In this document: positions 22,735 through 34,078 of the stretch, in pieces | Layout: the number at the start of each line of letters is the position of its first letter | Position numbering within the stretch: position 1 is the stretch's first letter | NCBI GenBank assembly: GCA_032718565.1 | Contig: JAVGVS010000499.1 | Span: forward strand, 1 to 64,000 | Direction: 5' to 3' | DNA from: Distichodus sexfasciatus | Lineage: Eukaryota; Chordata; Actinopteri; Characiformes; Distichodontidae | DNA length: 64,000 nt | Program-made: the position numbers and the translations under genes | The notes under the pieces: model-generated | Told to the model about the DNA's origin: nothing | Seen by the model: the letters and a program-made list of their open reading frames with translations, nothing else | Databases searched by the model: none

Positions 22735-22985
22735 AAGGCATAAAAAGTGCAGGTAAATTAGAGAGTCTTTCTACCAAATAAAACTGTGTAAAATACGGGT
22801 GTTTTACTGTCAACTGCATTCAAATATAGGTGAACTGCGGCACCTCTGGCGTTCCATATGAAGATACGCTGGGTGTTTCGAGTTCAGCGTGCACGGACAC
22901 AGTTCTGAATTTACAGATCATGTATCATATCGTGATAAATATCGCTATCGGGATATGAGATTTTGGTCATATCGAACAACCCTAA
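22735..22985. mobile_element. hAT-like element 3' part, related to 35741-37078
   Basis: Shares GGTGAACTGCGGCACCTCTG and GTTCCATATG-type phrases with 36600-36830, and ends GGTCATATCGAACAACCCTA. The left end was not found. Confidence 0.55.
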
Positions 22986-24109
22986 TTCAACGAGTATTAT
23001 GTCTTAGAATCCACTCTCCGTTCCAAAACCATCTAGAGGAGAATGTGTGATCACTCGTCCACCAGCGTAGATATCGCTTTTTGTTTTAGAGGAAGAGTCT
23101 TCTGAAAGTGATACTGATGCTACAGTTCAGTCTTTTCAGTCTCCAGCTGCGGCGTTCCGGCCCGTCCGGCTTCTACCGATTTTGGGGGTTTTTTTGCCGA
23201 TGGTTATCTCCCGCATTTCCATGATGTTCCACTCGGCTCCACTGGGTTCTGTGGCTTTTGTGTTTTTATTTGTCCGCAGCAACACGATCCAGACCGGTCC
23301 GGGTTACTGCCTCCGTCTGGGGGGAAATGATGTCGGAAATAAAACTGCAAACGTTCCGAAAGCGGCTCGTTGGCGTTCCGTTAGCTTTGTTACTTTTTTA
23401 ATTCCAATTGTGCCTCTTGTAAACACGTCCATAAAAACGAGGTAATTATCGTGTAACTCTGGAACGCCGGCACCCGGGGGACGTGAGGGGAGGGGGCGCT
23501 CCTCTAACATTAGGATGGCTGTGGTTAACTGTGGGTGGAGGGAAGTGCCACCCCCTCCCCTCCTCAACCACGCATGTTTTTCTGGGAGGGGGGCGTCGCC
23601 GTATCGCCACCGACGACACGATTTATTTGTTTACGTATTTATTTATTTATTCCTGCCTGTTTCGCAAAGCTGGATTTCTCAGTAAGCCGGATAAATTCTG
23701 CCCCCAAAAACCGTCCAATAGAAAATCGTATTATTCCCCCCCGTGTTCCGTAATGCAGGATTCCAGCTTAAGTTATCTGGCTGGCTGAGCTCCCGGTGCC
23801 AGCGGAGCCGGCTTGGCACGGCCTTTTGGCAGCCTTATTATCTCTCCCGCAATTAGCTGGGAGCTGAACTTCGTCCACGTCGTTGCTGGTGTCGTTGCCA
23901 TGGCATGCCACCTGTCAACCTCCGTCGTCGGGGTTGACCTTTAATGCCCGTTGCCAAGCCCGAATCCCGTCCAGAAAATGCCCGATAAGGTCAAACGCTG
24001 ACCAAAAGCGTGGAGAGCCAAGCTGGAATACTGACAACGCGTGAGAAGTGGCAGGGACGCAGTGCTAATGTTGGAACATGAAGGAGTAACTAAAACACTT
24101 TTTGGCAGC
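22986..24109. other. Low-repeat intron 1 segment, no gene
   Basis: No recognised repeats over most of 22990-24060. 23780-23940 is GC-balanced with CAGCCTTATTATCTCTCCCG and AATTAGCTGGGAGCTGAA, which could be conserved non-coding sequence. No open frame with known motifs. Confidence 0.35.
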
Positions 24110-24185
24110 ATCCGGGAGCAGTGCTTGGGGGACGGCACCCCACACATGAGTACCTCAGTGGAGCCTTTACCAGTCCGGGACTGGT
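24110..24185 (-). mobile_element. tRNA-derived SINE fragment
   Basis: GGGAGCAGTGCTTGGGGGAC followed by GAGTACCTCAGTGGAGCC and CCAGTCCGGGACTGG. Confidence 0.6.
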
Positions 24186-24204
24186 ACAGAAAGATTCTCT
24201 AAAA

Positions 24205-24572
24205 ATCAGAGGTCGGCCGATACTGGTTTTTCAGGGCTGATATCGATACCGATTATTGCTATTTGGAACAGAAGCGCAAAACGAAAAGCTTGAATTTTAC
24301 AAACATCAAGCTCAGCTGAAACTCTCATCTCTCCTCTTCTCCTTCTCGGAGCTTCTCGTTGCGCTCGTGTGTGAGTGTGATGTGAGTGACAACAAGGCTT
24401 TAGCTTTGATTGGCTACTACTGTGACATATAACTATTCAGAGACTGTTGTGAGCGGGACATTAAATGAAGCAGCGAGTCGAGAGCAAACGGCAAACGGTC
24501 AAAATTAATCACCGATACCGATAATCGTCAAAATGACTAATATCGGCCTCTGATAATCGGTCGACCCTTAGT
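24205..24572 (-). mobile_element. GTCGACCGATTATCGG-family element, near complete
   Basis: Ends AGAGGTCGGCCGATACTGG and CCTCTGATAATCGGTCGACC are inverted repeats. The interior has GCTGAAACTCTCATCTCTCC and GTGACAACAAGGCTTTAGC. Relatives are at 26840-27017, 39593-40450, 42129-42500, 54580-54690 and 62943-63190. Non-coding. Confidence 0.65.
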
Positions 24573-25383
24573 AACAGTGTTTCTTAACTCTGGGATTTAA
24601 GTTAAACTCTGTGAAATATATGTCTTATAAATGTTAATAGCTGTAAATATGAAACAGTATTGGATTGATTCTGAAGATTTCTTCAGGACTGGTAAAGTAG
24701 TGTGTGTGTGTGTGTGTGTGTGTACTCAGTGTGTTTGTGCAGATTGCTGGTGGAAAAGGTGATCAGTGTGTGCCGGGTGTATGTTTTTGAGTTTGTTTTG
24801 AGAGTGTGTATGAATGAGGAGGCTGTATGATAAAGCTGAATGCGTCCAGTGTAAGGTGTGGAACTGGCGGGAAGTACGTGTGAGTGTTTGGGGGTGGGGG
24901 GAGACTCGGTCAGACATGGTAGACGTGTGAGCGCGTGACTATGAATGGAGGTTGTGTTACTGTACACTCGGAGATGGCAAATGAAAATAAGCTCTGCAGT
25001 CGGTTAGACTCAAACAGGTAGCACACACACTCCTGCTCTGGCTTCTTTATCACTTCTCACTAAGGCTGTGACGAGACTTTCACGAGACGAGACGAGACGA
25101 GACGATACAGGAGCTTGTGATTTTCTGGGTGTGGATCGTCAGTGTCTTGTTTGTGTCTTGTCGTTTCGTTCTAGTGGTTAGTGTAGAGTGTTAATTAAAC
25201 TACGCAGATCGCTTGTGGGTTCAAGGAGCGTTTTTTGCCGTGTCAACCGCACGCTCCGTCCCCTTTCCGATCCGTTACACAAGCGGTTCCAGGCCGTGCC
25301 TGTCGGAATTTCATCAGGAATCACGTCAGGCTCCATGTGCTGAACCTGGAAATCTCACGACCAACATCACCTGACTCACCAGC
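24573..25383. other. No gene; (GT)n at 24702-24723, (ACGAG)n at 25078-25104
   Basis: Frames on the minus strand over the GT tract are compositional. The rest is unremarkable. Confidence 0.4.
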
Positions 25384-25895
25384 GTGAGGGGGAGAGAGAG
25401 AGAGAGAGGGTGAGAGAGAGAGGAAGAGAGAGAGAGAGAGAAGGATATAGAGAGAGAGAAAGAGAGAGCGAAAAAGAAGGATGAAGAGGGAGAGAGAGAG
25501 AAAGGGGAAAGAAGGGGTAGAGAGAGAAAGAAGGATAGAGAGAGAGAAAAAGGGGAAAGCGGGTAGAGAGAGGGAGAAGAAGGAAGAAGAGAAGAAGCGG
25601 AAGCAGATGGGAAAAGAGTGGCAAAGAGAGGGGGACTGAGCAAGAAAGGAAGAGAGAAAAAAGAGAAAGAGTGAGAGAGCGTGAGAACATGGGAGAGCAA
25701 AGGAGGACAAAAGGGGAGAGAGAGGAAGAACAGGAGGGAGAGGGAAAGGAAGAGAGAGAAAGAGTGAGTGAGTGAGTGAAAAACAGAGAGCGGTGAGAGA
25801 GAGAGAGAAAAAGAAAGGAAGAAGTGAGGAGGAGGGAAGAAAATTGGGGAAAGAGGGAGAGAGAGACGAAGAGAGAGAGAGAGAGAGCGAGGTAT
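25384..25895. repeat. Polypurine (GA-rich) tract, about 510 bp
   Basis: Almost only A and G on the + strand, as (GA)n, GGGA and GAAA runs. Three overlapping minus-strand frames rich in Ser/Leu/Phe are artefacts of this composition. Confidence 0.9.
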
Positions 25896-25989
25896 TCCAG
25901 CGTTCCAGCGCCTGACCCCATCACTCTCCTGTTCCTCAGCACTGCCAGCTGGGACTGGGTCAGCACTGGGCGATCTGGATCAGAACCTC

Positions 25990-26023
<34 letters not shown>

Positions 26024-26312
26024 GCTGGACTTGCTGGCCCCTATTAGTGCTTAAGCGCTGGCTCGTGTTGGAGGAGAAAACAGGCGGGATTGTGTGTTTT
26101 CCCTCCCCTTTTTCTATCCCTAAATCCCGCATCGGCTCAAATCCCGGGCGTAATCCCCTGCAATCCTGGGGGCTTTCAGGCTACTTTACATGAGGAGGAC
26201 ACATCTTCATCTCGTGGCCATGAAGCCGACATGTGTGTGTGTGAGTGTGGGCAGTGCTGGAGTGGTTTTACTCCATAAAAATTTGTACTGACATTTAGTT
26301 TGGCGCCGGTGC
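25896..26312. other. No gene; (CA)n at 25997-26022
   Basis: No other feature recognised. Confidence 0.4.
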
Positions 26313-26745
26313 ACTAGGGCTGTGCAAAACAATTGACACATCAATATATCGCGATATTTCTTTTCACGATATATTATATCGATTTCTAGCTCCAAAAATT
26401 GATATTTCCGAGGGGGAGAATCATGCACCACAAGCAGCCTCAGATAACTGACTGGACACTTTAATGTCTTATTTTCAATCTTATGCACTTTATCTTAATG
26501 TTTTTAGTGTCCACTAGTTCAGTGTGTTAAAATGCAAAGACAATAAAGTTATGTTGTTATGTTGTTTTGGCTGAACTATTAATGTAATGTGATTGATTAA
26601 GACCCAGATCGTACACAGCGACTTGCACTTCAGCTCTGTTTTTGCATTTTCAGTGAACTGTAGAATATCGCAATATATCGCAATATATTGTCATATAATC
26701 ATATCGTGACTCATATATCGTGATACGCATCGTTGTTCTGGTAAA
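26313..26745. mobile_element. hAT-like element, GGGCTGTGCAAAACAATTG end
   Basis: Clear left end TAGGGCTGTGCAAAACAATT followed by ATCGCGATATTTC. The right side has repeated ATATCGCAATATATCG and TATATCGTGATACGCATCG words, but its terminal repeat is not clear. Confidence 0.5.
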
Positions 26746-26839
26746 AGTTCCTAATATGGACCCACATTTTTCTGCTGGAAAATAAAACAGTGACGATGCT
26801 GTACCCTGTTGGGAACAGGTGCCGCGATTATCGACCAGG

Positions 26840-27017
26840 GTGATTATCGGAGGCCGATTTTAGGCATTTTGCCGATTATCGGTATCGGTGTTTAATTTTG
26901 ACCATCACTGATATTAAGTAATTAGAAGGTGCACTACTGTGGCTCTACTGCCGACTCTTCTCTCTGTGCCGTTTGCTCTCGGTGTGTTGAAAATGACAAA
27001 TTATCGGTCGACCCTTA
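26840..27017 (+). mobile_element. GTCGACCGATTATCGG-family element, deleted
   Basis: GGTGATTATCGGAGGCCGAT at the left and CAAATTATCGGTCGACCCTT at the right. The interior is shortened and keeps CTCTACTGCCGACTCTTC. Confidence 0.6.
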
Positions 27018-27779
27018 CTCTGTATGTTACATTAAATGATCTCTTTCAACTGTGAAACAAGGCAGACTGAGCTGATTTGGGATATTTTGCCCAGAGAGAG
27101 AGACCCAGATTGCTCAAGTGCCAACTTTTTGGCCTTTTCACAAGCTCGGGGTGTGTTGAGGCGCCTCCTAAACTCGATATAAACAGTCGATCTGCCTAAT
27201 ACTATAAAAGCGAGCAAACAGTCCTGAAATGGATCAATTAATGCACTCGTTTTCTCTTTCACTCCTGCAATCTTTCTCCACAACGGCTTGAAGAAAGCAA
27301 CGTATCGACGTAGACCCGGCCCGGACCCGCACCTTCGCCTGCGTTGGTGCTGGGGTTTAGCAATCAATCCTAAAAGCGTTTTCTCTCCTAAACACACACA
27401 CACACACATGCAGACACAGCTCAGGCTTTGACTGGCTGTACGAGTCTCGAGACGATTCCCGTGCGTGCTGAAAGGACTCCATTGAGAGGGCTGGAGTAAC
27501 AGCGATTGAAAAGCTGCCAAATCGGCGTCGCTCTTCCTCCCTCCATCCCTCCCTCCTTCCCTCCCTTCATCTGTCGCTGAGCTAATAGAAAGAGGCAAAC
27601 AAATGGCCGTAATTAGCCGGAGAGATGTTATTTTCTCACATCGTCCTTAAGCACCCTTTGCTTGACAAGGTTAGCTTAAGCTGCCGTTTGCCACTTAAGA
27701 CTGCGCTTAGGACCAATTTGGGGTTTAAATCACAAGGTTCATTCCGAAGCGATATTATATCAGTTTAACGGACAAGGAT
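27018..27779. other. Low-repeat intron 1 segment, no gene
   Basis: Apart from a (CA)n at 27392-27408 and a CCCT-rich patch near 27535-27570 this is unique-looking sequence. A 188-codon minus-strand frame (27032-27598) has no known motif and crosses the CA tract. Possible regulatory DNA, not demonstrated. Confidence 0.35.
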
Positions 27780-27890
27780 TTAGCCAAAGGACAAAGTCTG
27801 CAACGATACAATGTTGATTTAGTTCAGTTCAGGTGCTGGTGATCGATATGAGACAATATCATATGCTGATTTGAAAGTATTGCGCTAGAT

Positions 27891-28876
27891 TATAGCTGCA
27901 CGATTAATCTAATCGCAATCGCAATCGCGATGTCAGTCTGTGCGATTACATGAACGCAAAAAGCTGCGATTTAAATGATTAGTACATGGACTGAATCGGC
28001 AACATATTATCACTCATTCAAAGTTTGCGAGCTGACTGAAGTCTCACTTCAGTCGAATGTGACGTGTTTGGTCACATGACTTTCGATTCGGTTCAATGGA
28101 GACCTCAGATTCATGACTCATGATTCACCCGGGTGAATCATGAATCACACAGTTCTAAAACGAACCAGGTGAGAACGAGGGCTAGCATGGATATCGAGTC
28201 GGGCGACGGTGAACTAATAGCAAAGAAAAATGCAGACGTCCCGGAAGTTCCGGGAGTCTCCCGCATATTGATAGCGGCTCCCTGATGCCCGCAAATTGAA
28301 TAAAATATCCCGGAAACTAGAGCAAGCAAACAAGAGTCTGCACGCGAGACAGTAGGGAGTGCATCGCGCACTTGAGAGAAGCACGCACATGACGGAATGA
28401 GAGAGAGAGAGAATGTGCGTATGTGTGGATCACTGCGTTCATGCAGCCCGTGCTAGACAAAGGACATCCTGATTGGTTTACTTAGTAAACTAAGCCTTTC
28501 AGGTTTCGTTATTTTTGACAAAAATGTTAATATTTTCTTTAAAAGAAAAATTAAGTTCTTATATATTGTTTTATTTATTTTATTATTTGTTTCCATTAAA
28601 CTGCAGTATTAGGAAAATAACATTTGCAGTGATGTAAAGAGTTTTTTGTAATTATTTAATTTTGTAGAATATTGTATTTTAAAAGCACTGGGCATTTCAA
28701 GTTGTTAGAAGTAGTTTGTATGTTTCACTTTGAAATTAAACATTTCACTATTAGTAATTTGTATGCGACTTTTCATTGATATACAAGCAAGTGCCCTTTA
28801 TCATATCGCAATCGCATATCGCAATATTGATCTCAATAATTGCAATATGTCTTTTTTCCCAAATCGTGCAGCCCTA
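27891..28876 (+). mobile_element. hAT-like element (986 bp) with perfect 8-bp TSD
   Basis: Ends TATAGCTGCACGATTAATC and AAATCGTGCAGCCCTA, flanked by CGCTAGAT at 27883-27890 and 28877-28884. From 28188 a short frame reads MDIESGDGELIAKKNA before stops, which resembles the N-terminus of fish hAT transposases ahead of their BED finger. The transposase is otherwise gone. The 77-codon minus-strand frame inside is not coding. Confidence 0.85.
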
Positions 28877-29136
28877 CGCTAGATCTTCACTGCTGTTACA
28901 ATATCTGCACTTACCAGATCAGACTTGCATGTTGGTTCAGACTTTATAGAAGATACTGTTTTACTTCATAGACTGTATAGAATTTTTCATCTTGAAACTG
29001 TTACTGATCTCATGCACATTCAGCACATCCACAAGTCCAAAACCATAATCGTAGGTTAACTCTGTCTACTTCTAGTTTAAAGTTTACATTTATATTCTAT
29101 TCCTAGTTTAAAGTGTATATTTTGTATTCCATTTAT

Positions 29137-29533
29137 TAGGGCTGGGTATCGTTGCTGATTTCCTGAATCGATTCCGATTCACAAGGTCATGATCCGATTC
29201 AATTCTCGATTCGATTCGATATCGATTTATTTGGAGATTTCTTTGCGTCAATACTAGTTTTGCTTGGTTATAAAATAACTTGTTTTAAAACCGAAGTGTT
29301 GCCAAACATCGGCCTTTAGGCCAGACGGTGATTTGAGCGGAGCAGCTTCAGCCATGGCTCTGTTTGGTTTGGGTTTCGCCGGGCTCACGTTTTTATAGCT
29401 CTCCTTGCGCGGTTGTGAGAAGTAGTGCAGAGCCGCAGGAAAAGATCGATCCGCAAATTTTTGAATCGATATCGTATTTTTCGAACGAGAATCGATATTG
29501 ATCGGTGAATCGATTTTTTTTAACCCAGCCCTA
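29137..29533. mobile_element. hAT-like element, GGGCTGGGTATCG family, copy 2 (best preserved)
   Basis: Ends TAGGGCTGGGTATCG and AACCCAGCCCTA, with flanks CCATTTAT (29129-29136) and CTATTTAT (29534-29541) agreeing at 7 of 8 positions. The body is shared with 17741-18069 and 63296-63667, e.g. TTTTGCTTGGTTATAAAATA. Confidence 0.8.
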
Positions 29534-29541
29534 CTATTTAT

Positions 29542-30435
29542 TTATTTTATTCTATGAGCCTTATTTGTTCTTCTTTCTTTGCACTGTTAAAGCTGGTGAC
29601 GCGTCGTCTCTCTGGGTACTTGTACAGTATATAGCAGAGATGACAAAGTTCACATTGACTTTGGCTTTGATTTAACACTATCACTTATTTGTATTATTTA
29701 TATTTAATCTAAATCTGTTTAGATTTTGTCAATAGTTTTTAAATAAAAATCTATAAAACACAGTATAAACGCGACTAAGACAATAAGAAGGGGAGGGCTC
29801 TTAAGTTATACTGATATATGTTGCAGACATATCCTGTGGACTTTTATTATGCGATTACGGTGAGCAGTCACATATTGTCACCTGATTTTTATTCCACTCA
29901 CTTTTTCTGACCGAGATAATTCCAGCTCGAGAACGTGCGGCATGTTGCGGTGTGTGGTGCTCATATGAACATTTTCGATACGTGCACTCGTTCCATTTTT
30001 TGCCTGTTTTTTCCCCATAGACTAAAATTTCAGTGCTTTACTGCACTTCACAAAGCCACCAAATTCGGCCTCTTGGCAAATCTGTATCCGTCATGACCTG
30101 CACTCGTCTTTTTCATCCTTTTTCATGGTCAATTATTTTTCCGATAGGAACCCATTGATTTTCTCTCAATAAGAATACACGGGATTCGGGAATCGAACGC
30201 TTTCCTTTACCTGGTTTCTCATGACAGTCAACACGGTTCTTATGCCACCTCAGGCCACCTCACTGAACACACATCTCAGTCTGTTTAGACTCGCACTCGT
30301 CTTTTACCTGCTTTTTATCATCCCTCGTTCTTTCCCCATTCACTTCAATGCATTTTAATCAAAGTCTTTCTACTCGGCCAGTTTTCATGTCACAGCCACA
30401 AAACCTGAGCATTTTCTTGTGGAAATGCATCTCTA
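29542..30435. other. No gene seen
   Basis: AT-rich intronic sequence with no recognised feature. Confidence 0.4.
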
Positions 30436-31025
30436 GTTATGTCACTAGTTTCATCACAATAACATCTGATATCGATTCAACAGACAATGATTCGACATTT
30501 GCTATGATATGATTTTGATTTCATTCAAATCAGAAATCTGTCAACACTAATCAGAAGCATCTGCTTGTTGAAAATATCTGTATTTATAAATAGAGGGAAA
30601 TAATATTGTTTTTTGGAACATTTTGCTACACTACATCGCTAAAAAATAGTTACTGAAAAAGCTACAGCTCAGTGATACCGTTACCGCTCCGGAACTTGAT
30701 CCGACGACATTATGGTAACGGGAGCCAACTCCCTAACCGTTACGTTACCCCACATCATAATTGTACAAATTTGCAGGATTTGCCTTTCCTCTCAGCCCTC
30801 AACAAAAACTCAATGACCTAATCCTTAATCGCAAGATCACGTTCCCCTGAGTTCTACTCTGACTTCCTGTGTAAATACTGGAGGTGTAACGATACATCGA
30901 TTCAATGATCAACAAGGCCATAGCCTCGATCTAAAATGAAAGCATCCATCAGACAACATTTTGGATCAATGGTACAGGCTCGTCGATCATCATATCAAGG
31001 TCAATCAATTTATCGTTACACCCCA
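30436..31025. mobile_element. Cluster of hAT-end and SINE fragments
   Basis: 30436-30545 carries CTGATATCGATTCAACAGAC and TGATATGATTTTGATTTC (compare 37850-37930). 30660-30755 is a SINE head on the minus strand (GCCAACTCCCTAACCGTTAC). 30885-31025 is a short element with ends GGTGTAACGATACATCG and TTTATCGTTACACCCC. Confidence 0.55.
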
Positions 31026-31574
31026 GTGTGGCTGAAAGCAGCGTCTTTTTGGATCACTGCTAAAGGCTCGTCAATCATCAAATCGATCGCGGGGCCAACG
31101 CCATAACCGTTACACTACTGATAAAAGCAGCTAATCTTAATGAACTACTCCTCAGAATTGATTTCATGCTGTGAAAATGTCACAACAAAACCCATAAGTG
31201 TGCTGCATTACTGTTGTCTAATCCCAGAGATCATGTTATAGACATTAATGCCCTTTCACTGAGTTGATTATACTTCTTTTTGGGAACTGCTCACTTTTAC
31301 ACAAAGCGCCAGACCACCAAATCTATTTTCTCTAAATTATGTGCAGATCTAACTCCCTCATAGTGTCTGTTCCACCTGAGCTTGAGTTTTTTTCCTGCAG
31401 TAAATGTGGGAAATGTCACATCTTTTTTGCCTTCTCCATTCTGCATGAAGCCACTTTTTCCTCATCAGCCGACTATAGCGAGGTGGGGGAGCGCGAGAGA
31501 GGTCCAGAAGAGATCCTTGTGTGGAAATATTAATACTCACAAACATAGTGCATTGTGTGTGTGAGAGTGTGTGT
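31026..31574. other. No gene seen
   Basis: A SINE-head-like fragment (GGGGCCAACGCCATAACCG) lies at 31086-31110. Three short overlapping frames at 31339-31564 lack motifs. Confidence 0.4.
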
Positions 31575-31880
31575 TTGCTTTAATATAATATTATTCTATA
31601 TTATGTCACATTACGGTGTTGGACGCTTGGCCCTTATATTGTAATTAACTGATTTTTACTGATTCTGCTTCTTAATCTTAACTGATTAATGTTGTTACAT
31701 TATTATTATTATTATAATACGTATACTATAGTATTACGTTCAAGTAATAATAAAACTGAAAACCTACCTAAGAATCACTTGTGTTGTTACTTTAATGTGT
31801 TACATTATGGTTTATTACACAGTTGGACACTTGCCCCTTTATTGTTAAATTCTTATGCTGATTTTGGTTGTATTATTACT

Positions 31881-32516
31881 TAGGGGTGCACGATTCAGAA
31901 AATCTCACCATTCGATTCGAATCCGATTCTTGGGCTCACGATTTGATTCAAAATCGATTCCCGATTCAATATATGCATTAATTAGTTTCCAGATTTTGAG
32001 TTACGTTTCCCATCTGACTGTGACAGATCAACTACTATATCGGACTGAACCAGATGTAGTTCACTAAATGTAATGCATATGTCAAGAAAGTGAGTGATTA
32101 TTTGTCATTGTGAACACACCACAGCACAGCACACACACAGTGCAGCACAACGAAATATGACCTCTGCATTTAACCCATCCGTGAAGGAGCAGCGGGCAGC
32201 TAACACACACCCGGGGAGCAGTGCTTGGGGACGGTACCTTGCTCATGAGTACCTCAGTGACCTTCTGATCACGGGGCGAACGCCTTACCGTTACGCCACC
32301 AACTGCCCCTACACGTACCGACTACATTTACTTCATGCTCACGCATGCGGGCGGATTTCCACATTGTGCCATCTACAGGACTGGCGAGCGGAACTTGTGT
32401 TGGGAAAAAGTAAACTAGTGCCATTACTTTAGTTGAAAAATATGAATCCTTTTTTTGGAATGCTTGAAAGGATCGCGATTCCATTTGATTTGATTCAGTT
32501 TTTTGGCGCACCCCTA
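31881..32516. mobile_element. hAT-like element with perfect 8-bp TSD and a SINE inside
   Basis: Ends TAGGGGTGCACGATTCAG and TTTTTTGGCGCACCCCTA, flanked by TTATTACT at 31873-31880 and 32517-32524. A family 1 SINE occupies 32082-32309. Confidence 0.88.
32082..32309 (-). mobile_element. tRNA-derived SINE, family 1, nested in a hAT-like element
   Basis: On the minus strand the head GGGCAGTTGGTGGCGTAACG and the body are intact to the TGTTCACAATGACAAATAAT tail. Part of the box B region (the GGTTCGAATCC word) has been lost. Confidence 0.85.
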
Positions 32517-32699
32517 TTATTACTTCATATAACATACTGTTAAAGTAATAACATGTCAAAGAATCTGTTGTATTGTTACTTTAATATATTATATCGTGGT
32601 ATATTATGCTGTTGGACGCTTGCCCTTTTATTGTAATTAACTGTTTTTGTAAACTGATTTTCATGTTATTACTTAATATAACGTACTATTACATATCAG

Positions 32700-32810
32700 T
32701 GTGACGTAAAAATATCACTGGAAATATCGGGCAAATGTGAGCCCCGGTCCGATGCTGATCGGCCGATATCGATATGATTCCGATATTATCGTGCATCCCT
32801 ATTTAAAACA
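32700..32810. mobile_element. hAT-like element 3' end, CGATATTATCGTGCATCCCTA
   Basis: AAATATCGGGCAAATGTGAG and GATATGATTCCGATATTATC match the right ends at 48634-48706 and 50690-50773. Confidence 0.6.
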
Positions 32811-32834
32811 TTACAGTATGACTATATCATATTG

Positions 32835-33078
32835 GTGACCCGATCTGCCGTAATGAGTCGGAAGTCGGCGTTCTGTTTATTTAGATACGGGCCGATTATG
32901 TTGAAAAACATCAAAAATATTGATTTTTCTTTTTTGGTCTTATATGAAAGAAAAGGTCTTCAAAATTAATCTGGTCTCCAAAAAAGAAATCGATATTTTT
33001 GATGTTTTTCAACATAATCGGCCCGTATCTAAATAAACAGAACGCTGACTTCCGACTCATTACGGCAGATCGGGTCAC
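32835..33078. mobile_element. Near-perfect 244-bp palindrome (foldback MITE), GTGACCC termini, 4-bp TSD
   Basis: The left arm GTGACCCGATCTGCCGTAAT through GATTATGTTGAAAAACATC is mirrored by the right arm ending ATTACGGCAGATCGGGTCAC. Arms are about 105 bp with few mismatches and a loop near 32938-32975. The flanks are ATTG at 32831-32834 and 33079-33082. Same terminal heptamer and TSD length as 1506-2154. Confidence 0.9.
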
Positions 33079-33239
33079 ATTGGTTGACTCTTGCCCCTTT
33101 ACTGTACTTCTCTTTCTTCTAATTCTTATTCTTACACATTTTTAATAATTATTATTAATTATTATTATTACTTTAATATACATTATTATATTATTATGTT
33201 AAAGTAGTAGTGTACGAGAGCCCCAACACATTGTCATGG

Positions 33240-33804
33240 CGTTTATGAGCCACTAAAATGTTCCCCCCTCCCCCAGAAAGCCTCCTCGTTAGTGTAATTA
33301 AAGTCTGCGCTCCAGCCTCTGGTTTCTTTCTTCCGCTCCCCTTCCAGATTTTTCAGCCGCACACACCTTTACTCCTCCTTTCTCTCCTTTCTCCTCCTCC
33401 TCCTCCTCCTCCTCCTCCTCTTCACCTCCTCCTTCTCTCTCTCCACGGGCTGGCTGGAGGACGTGGGGCGGATTCGTGGGCGTGATGGATCGGCCGGCGC
33501 TGCCTAAGTGGTCCCGGGGGTCCGGATGAGGACACACACACACACACACACACAGCTGCAGTGCTCTAGGGCTCGGCTGGGTCCTATCACATACAAACAC
33601 ACAGACACAGACACACACACACACACACACACAGCTGCAGTGAATTTGCTCTCTGCTGTAATACACAGATTCCACCACAGTTTGGTACAGTATTCAGTGT
33701 TTTGCTCATGATTTGGGTCATTGGACACTTGCCTCGTTATTGTAGTTAATTGATTTTTTCATTTTTATAATGTAATTACTTAATTATAACATAATATTTA
33801 ATTA
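33240..33804. repeat. CT-rich and CA-rich simple sequence, (CCT)n at 33394-33425
   Basis: CTCCTCC runs, then (CA)n at 33530-33554 and 33615-33633. Long opposite-strand frames reflect this. Confidence 0.8.
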
Positions 33805-33960
33805 TTTATTCATTCAATACGTGAACCGCTTAATCTCTATGGCGGTCGCGGGAACCGGACTCTATCCCAGGGACTTTGGGCGCCAGCACACCGCAGGACA
33901 GTCACACGAAGACACTCACGTTCACACCTACGGGACAATATAGAGTCACCAATCAACCTA
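33805..33960. repeat. Dispersed retroelement-type repeat, partial
   Basis: CGTGAACCGCTTAATCTCTA, GACTCTATCCCAGGGACTTT and ATATAGAGTCACCAATCAAC correspond to the family seen at 5935-6215. Confidence 0.6.
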
Positions 33961-34038
33961 TAGTGCATCTCTCCCTCTCACACACACAAACTCTCTCTCT
34001 CTCTCGCTTTCTCTCTCATACACACACTTTTTTATTGC

Positions 34039-34078
<40 letters not shown>

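Larger units (their letters stand above)
31575..33790 (+). repeat. AT-rich irregular repeat with a GGACRCTTGCCC core, split by insertions
   Basis: The phrase (G/T)TGGAC(G/A)CTTG(G)CCC followed by TTTATTGTAATTAACTG occurs near 31619, 31824, 32612, 33082 (as GGTTGACTCTTGCCCC) and 33720. It is often preceded by GTTACTTTAATRTRTTA. Removing the insertions at 31881-32516 and 32835-33078 brings several units to roughly 145-225 bp spacing. Confidence 0.6.

Noticed and set aside
23182..23445. 87-codon plus-strand gene
   Set aside because: No motif or conserved neighbour; its length is within chance for this composition.
27032..27598. 188-codon minus-strand gene
   Set aside because: No known motif, crosses a (CA)n, and no splice or homologous context.
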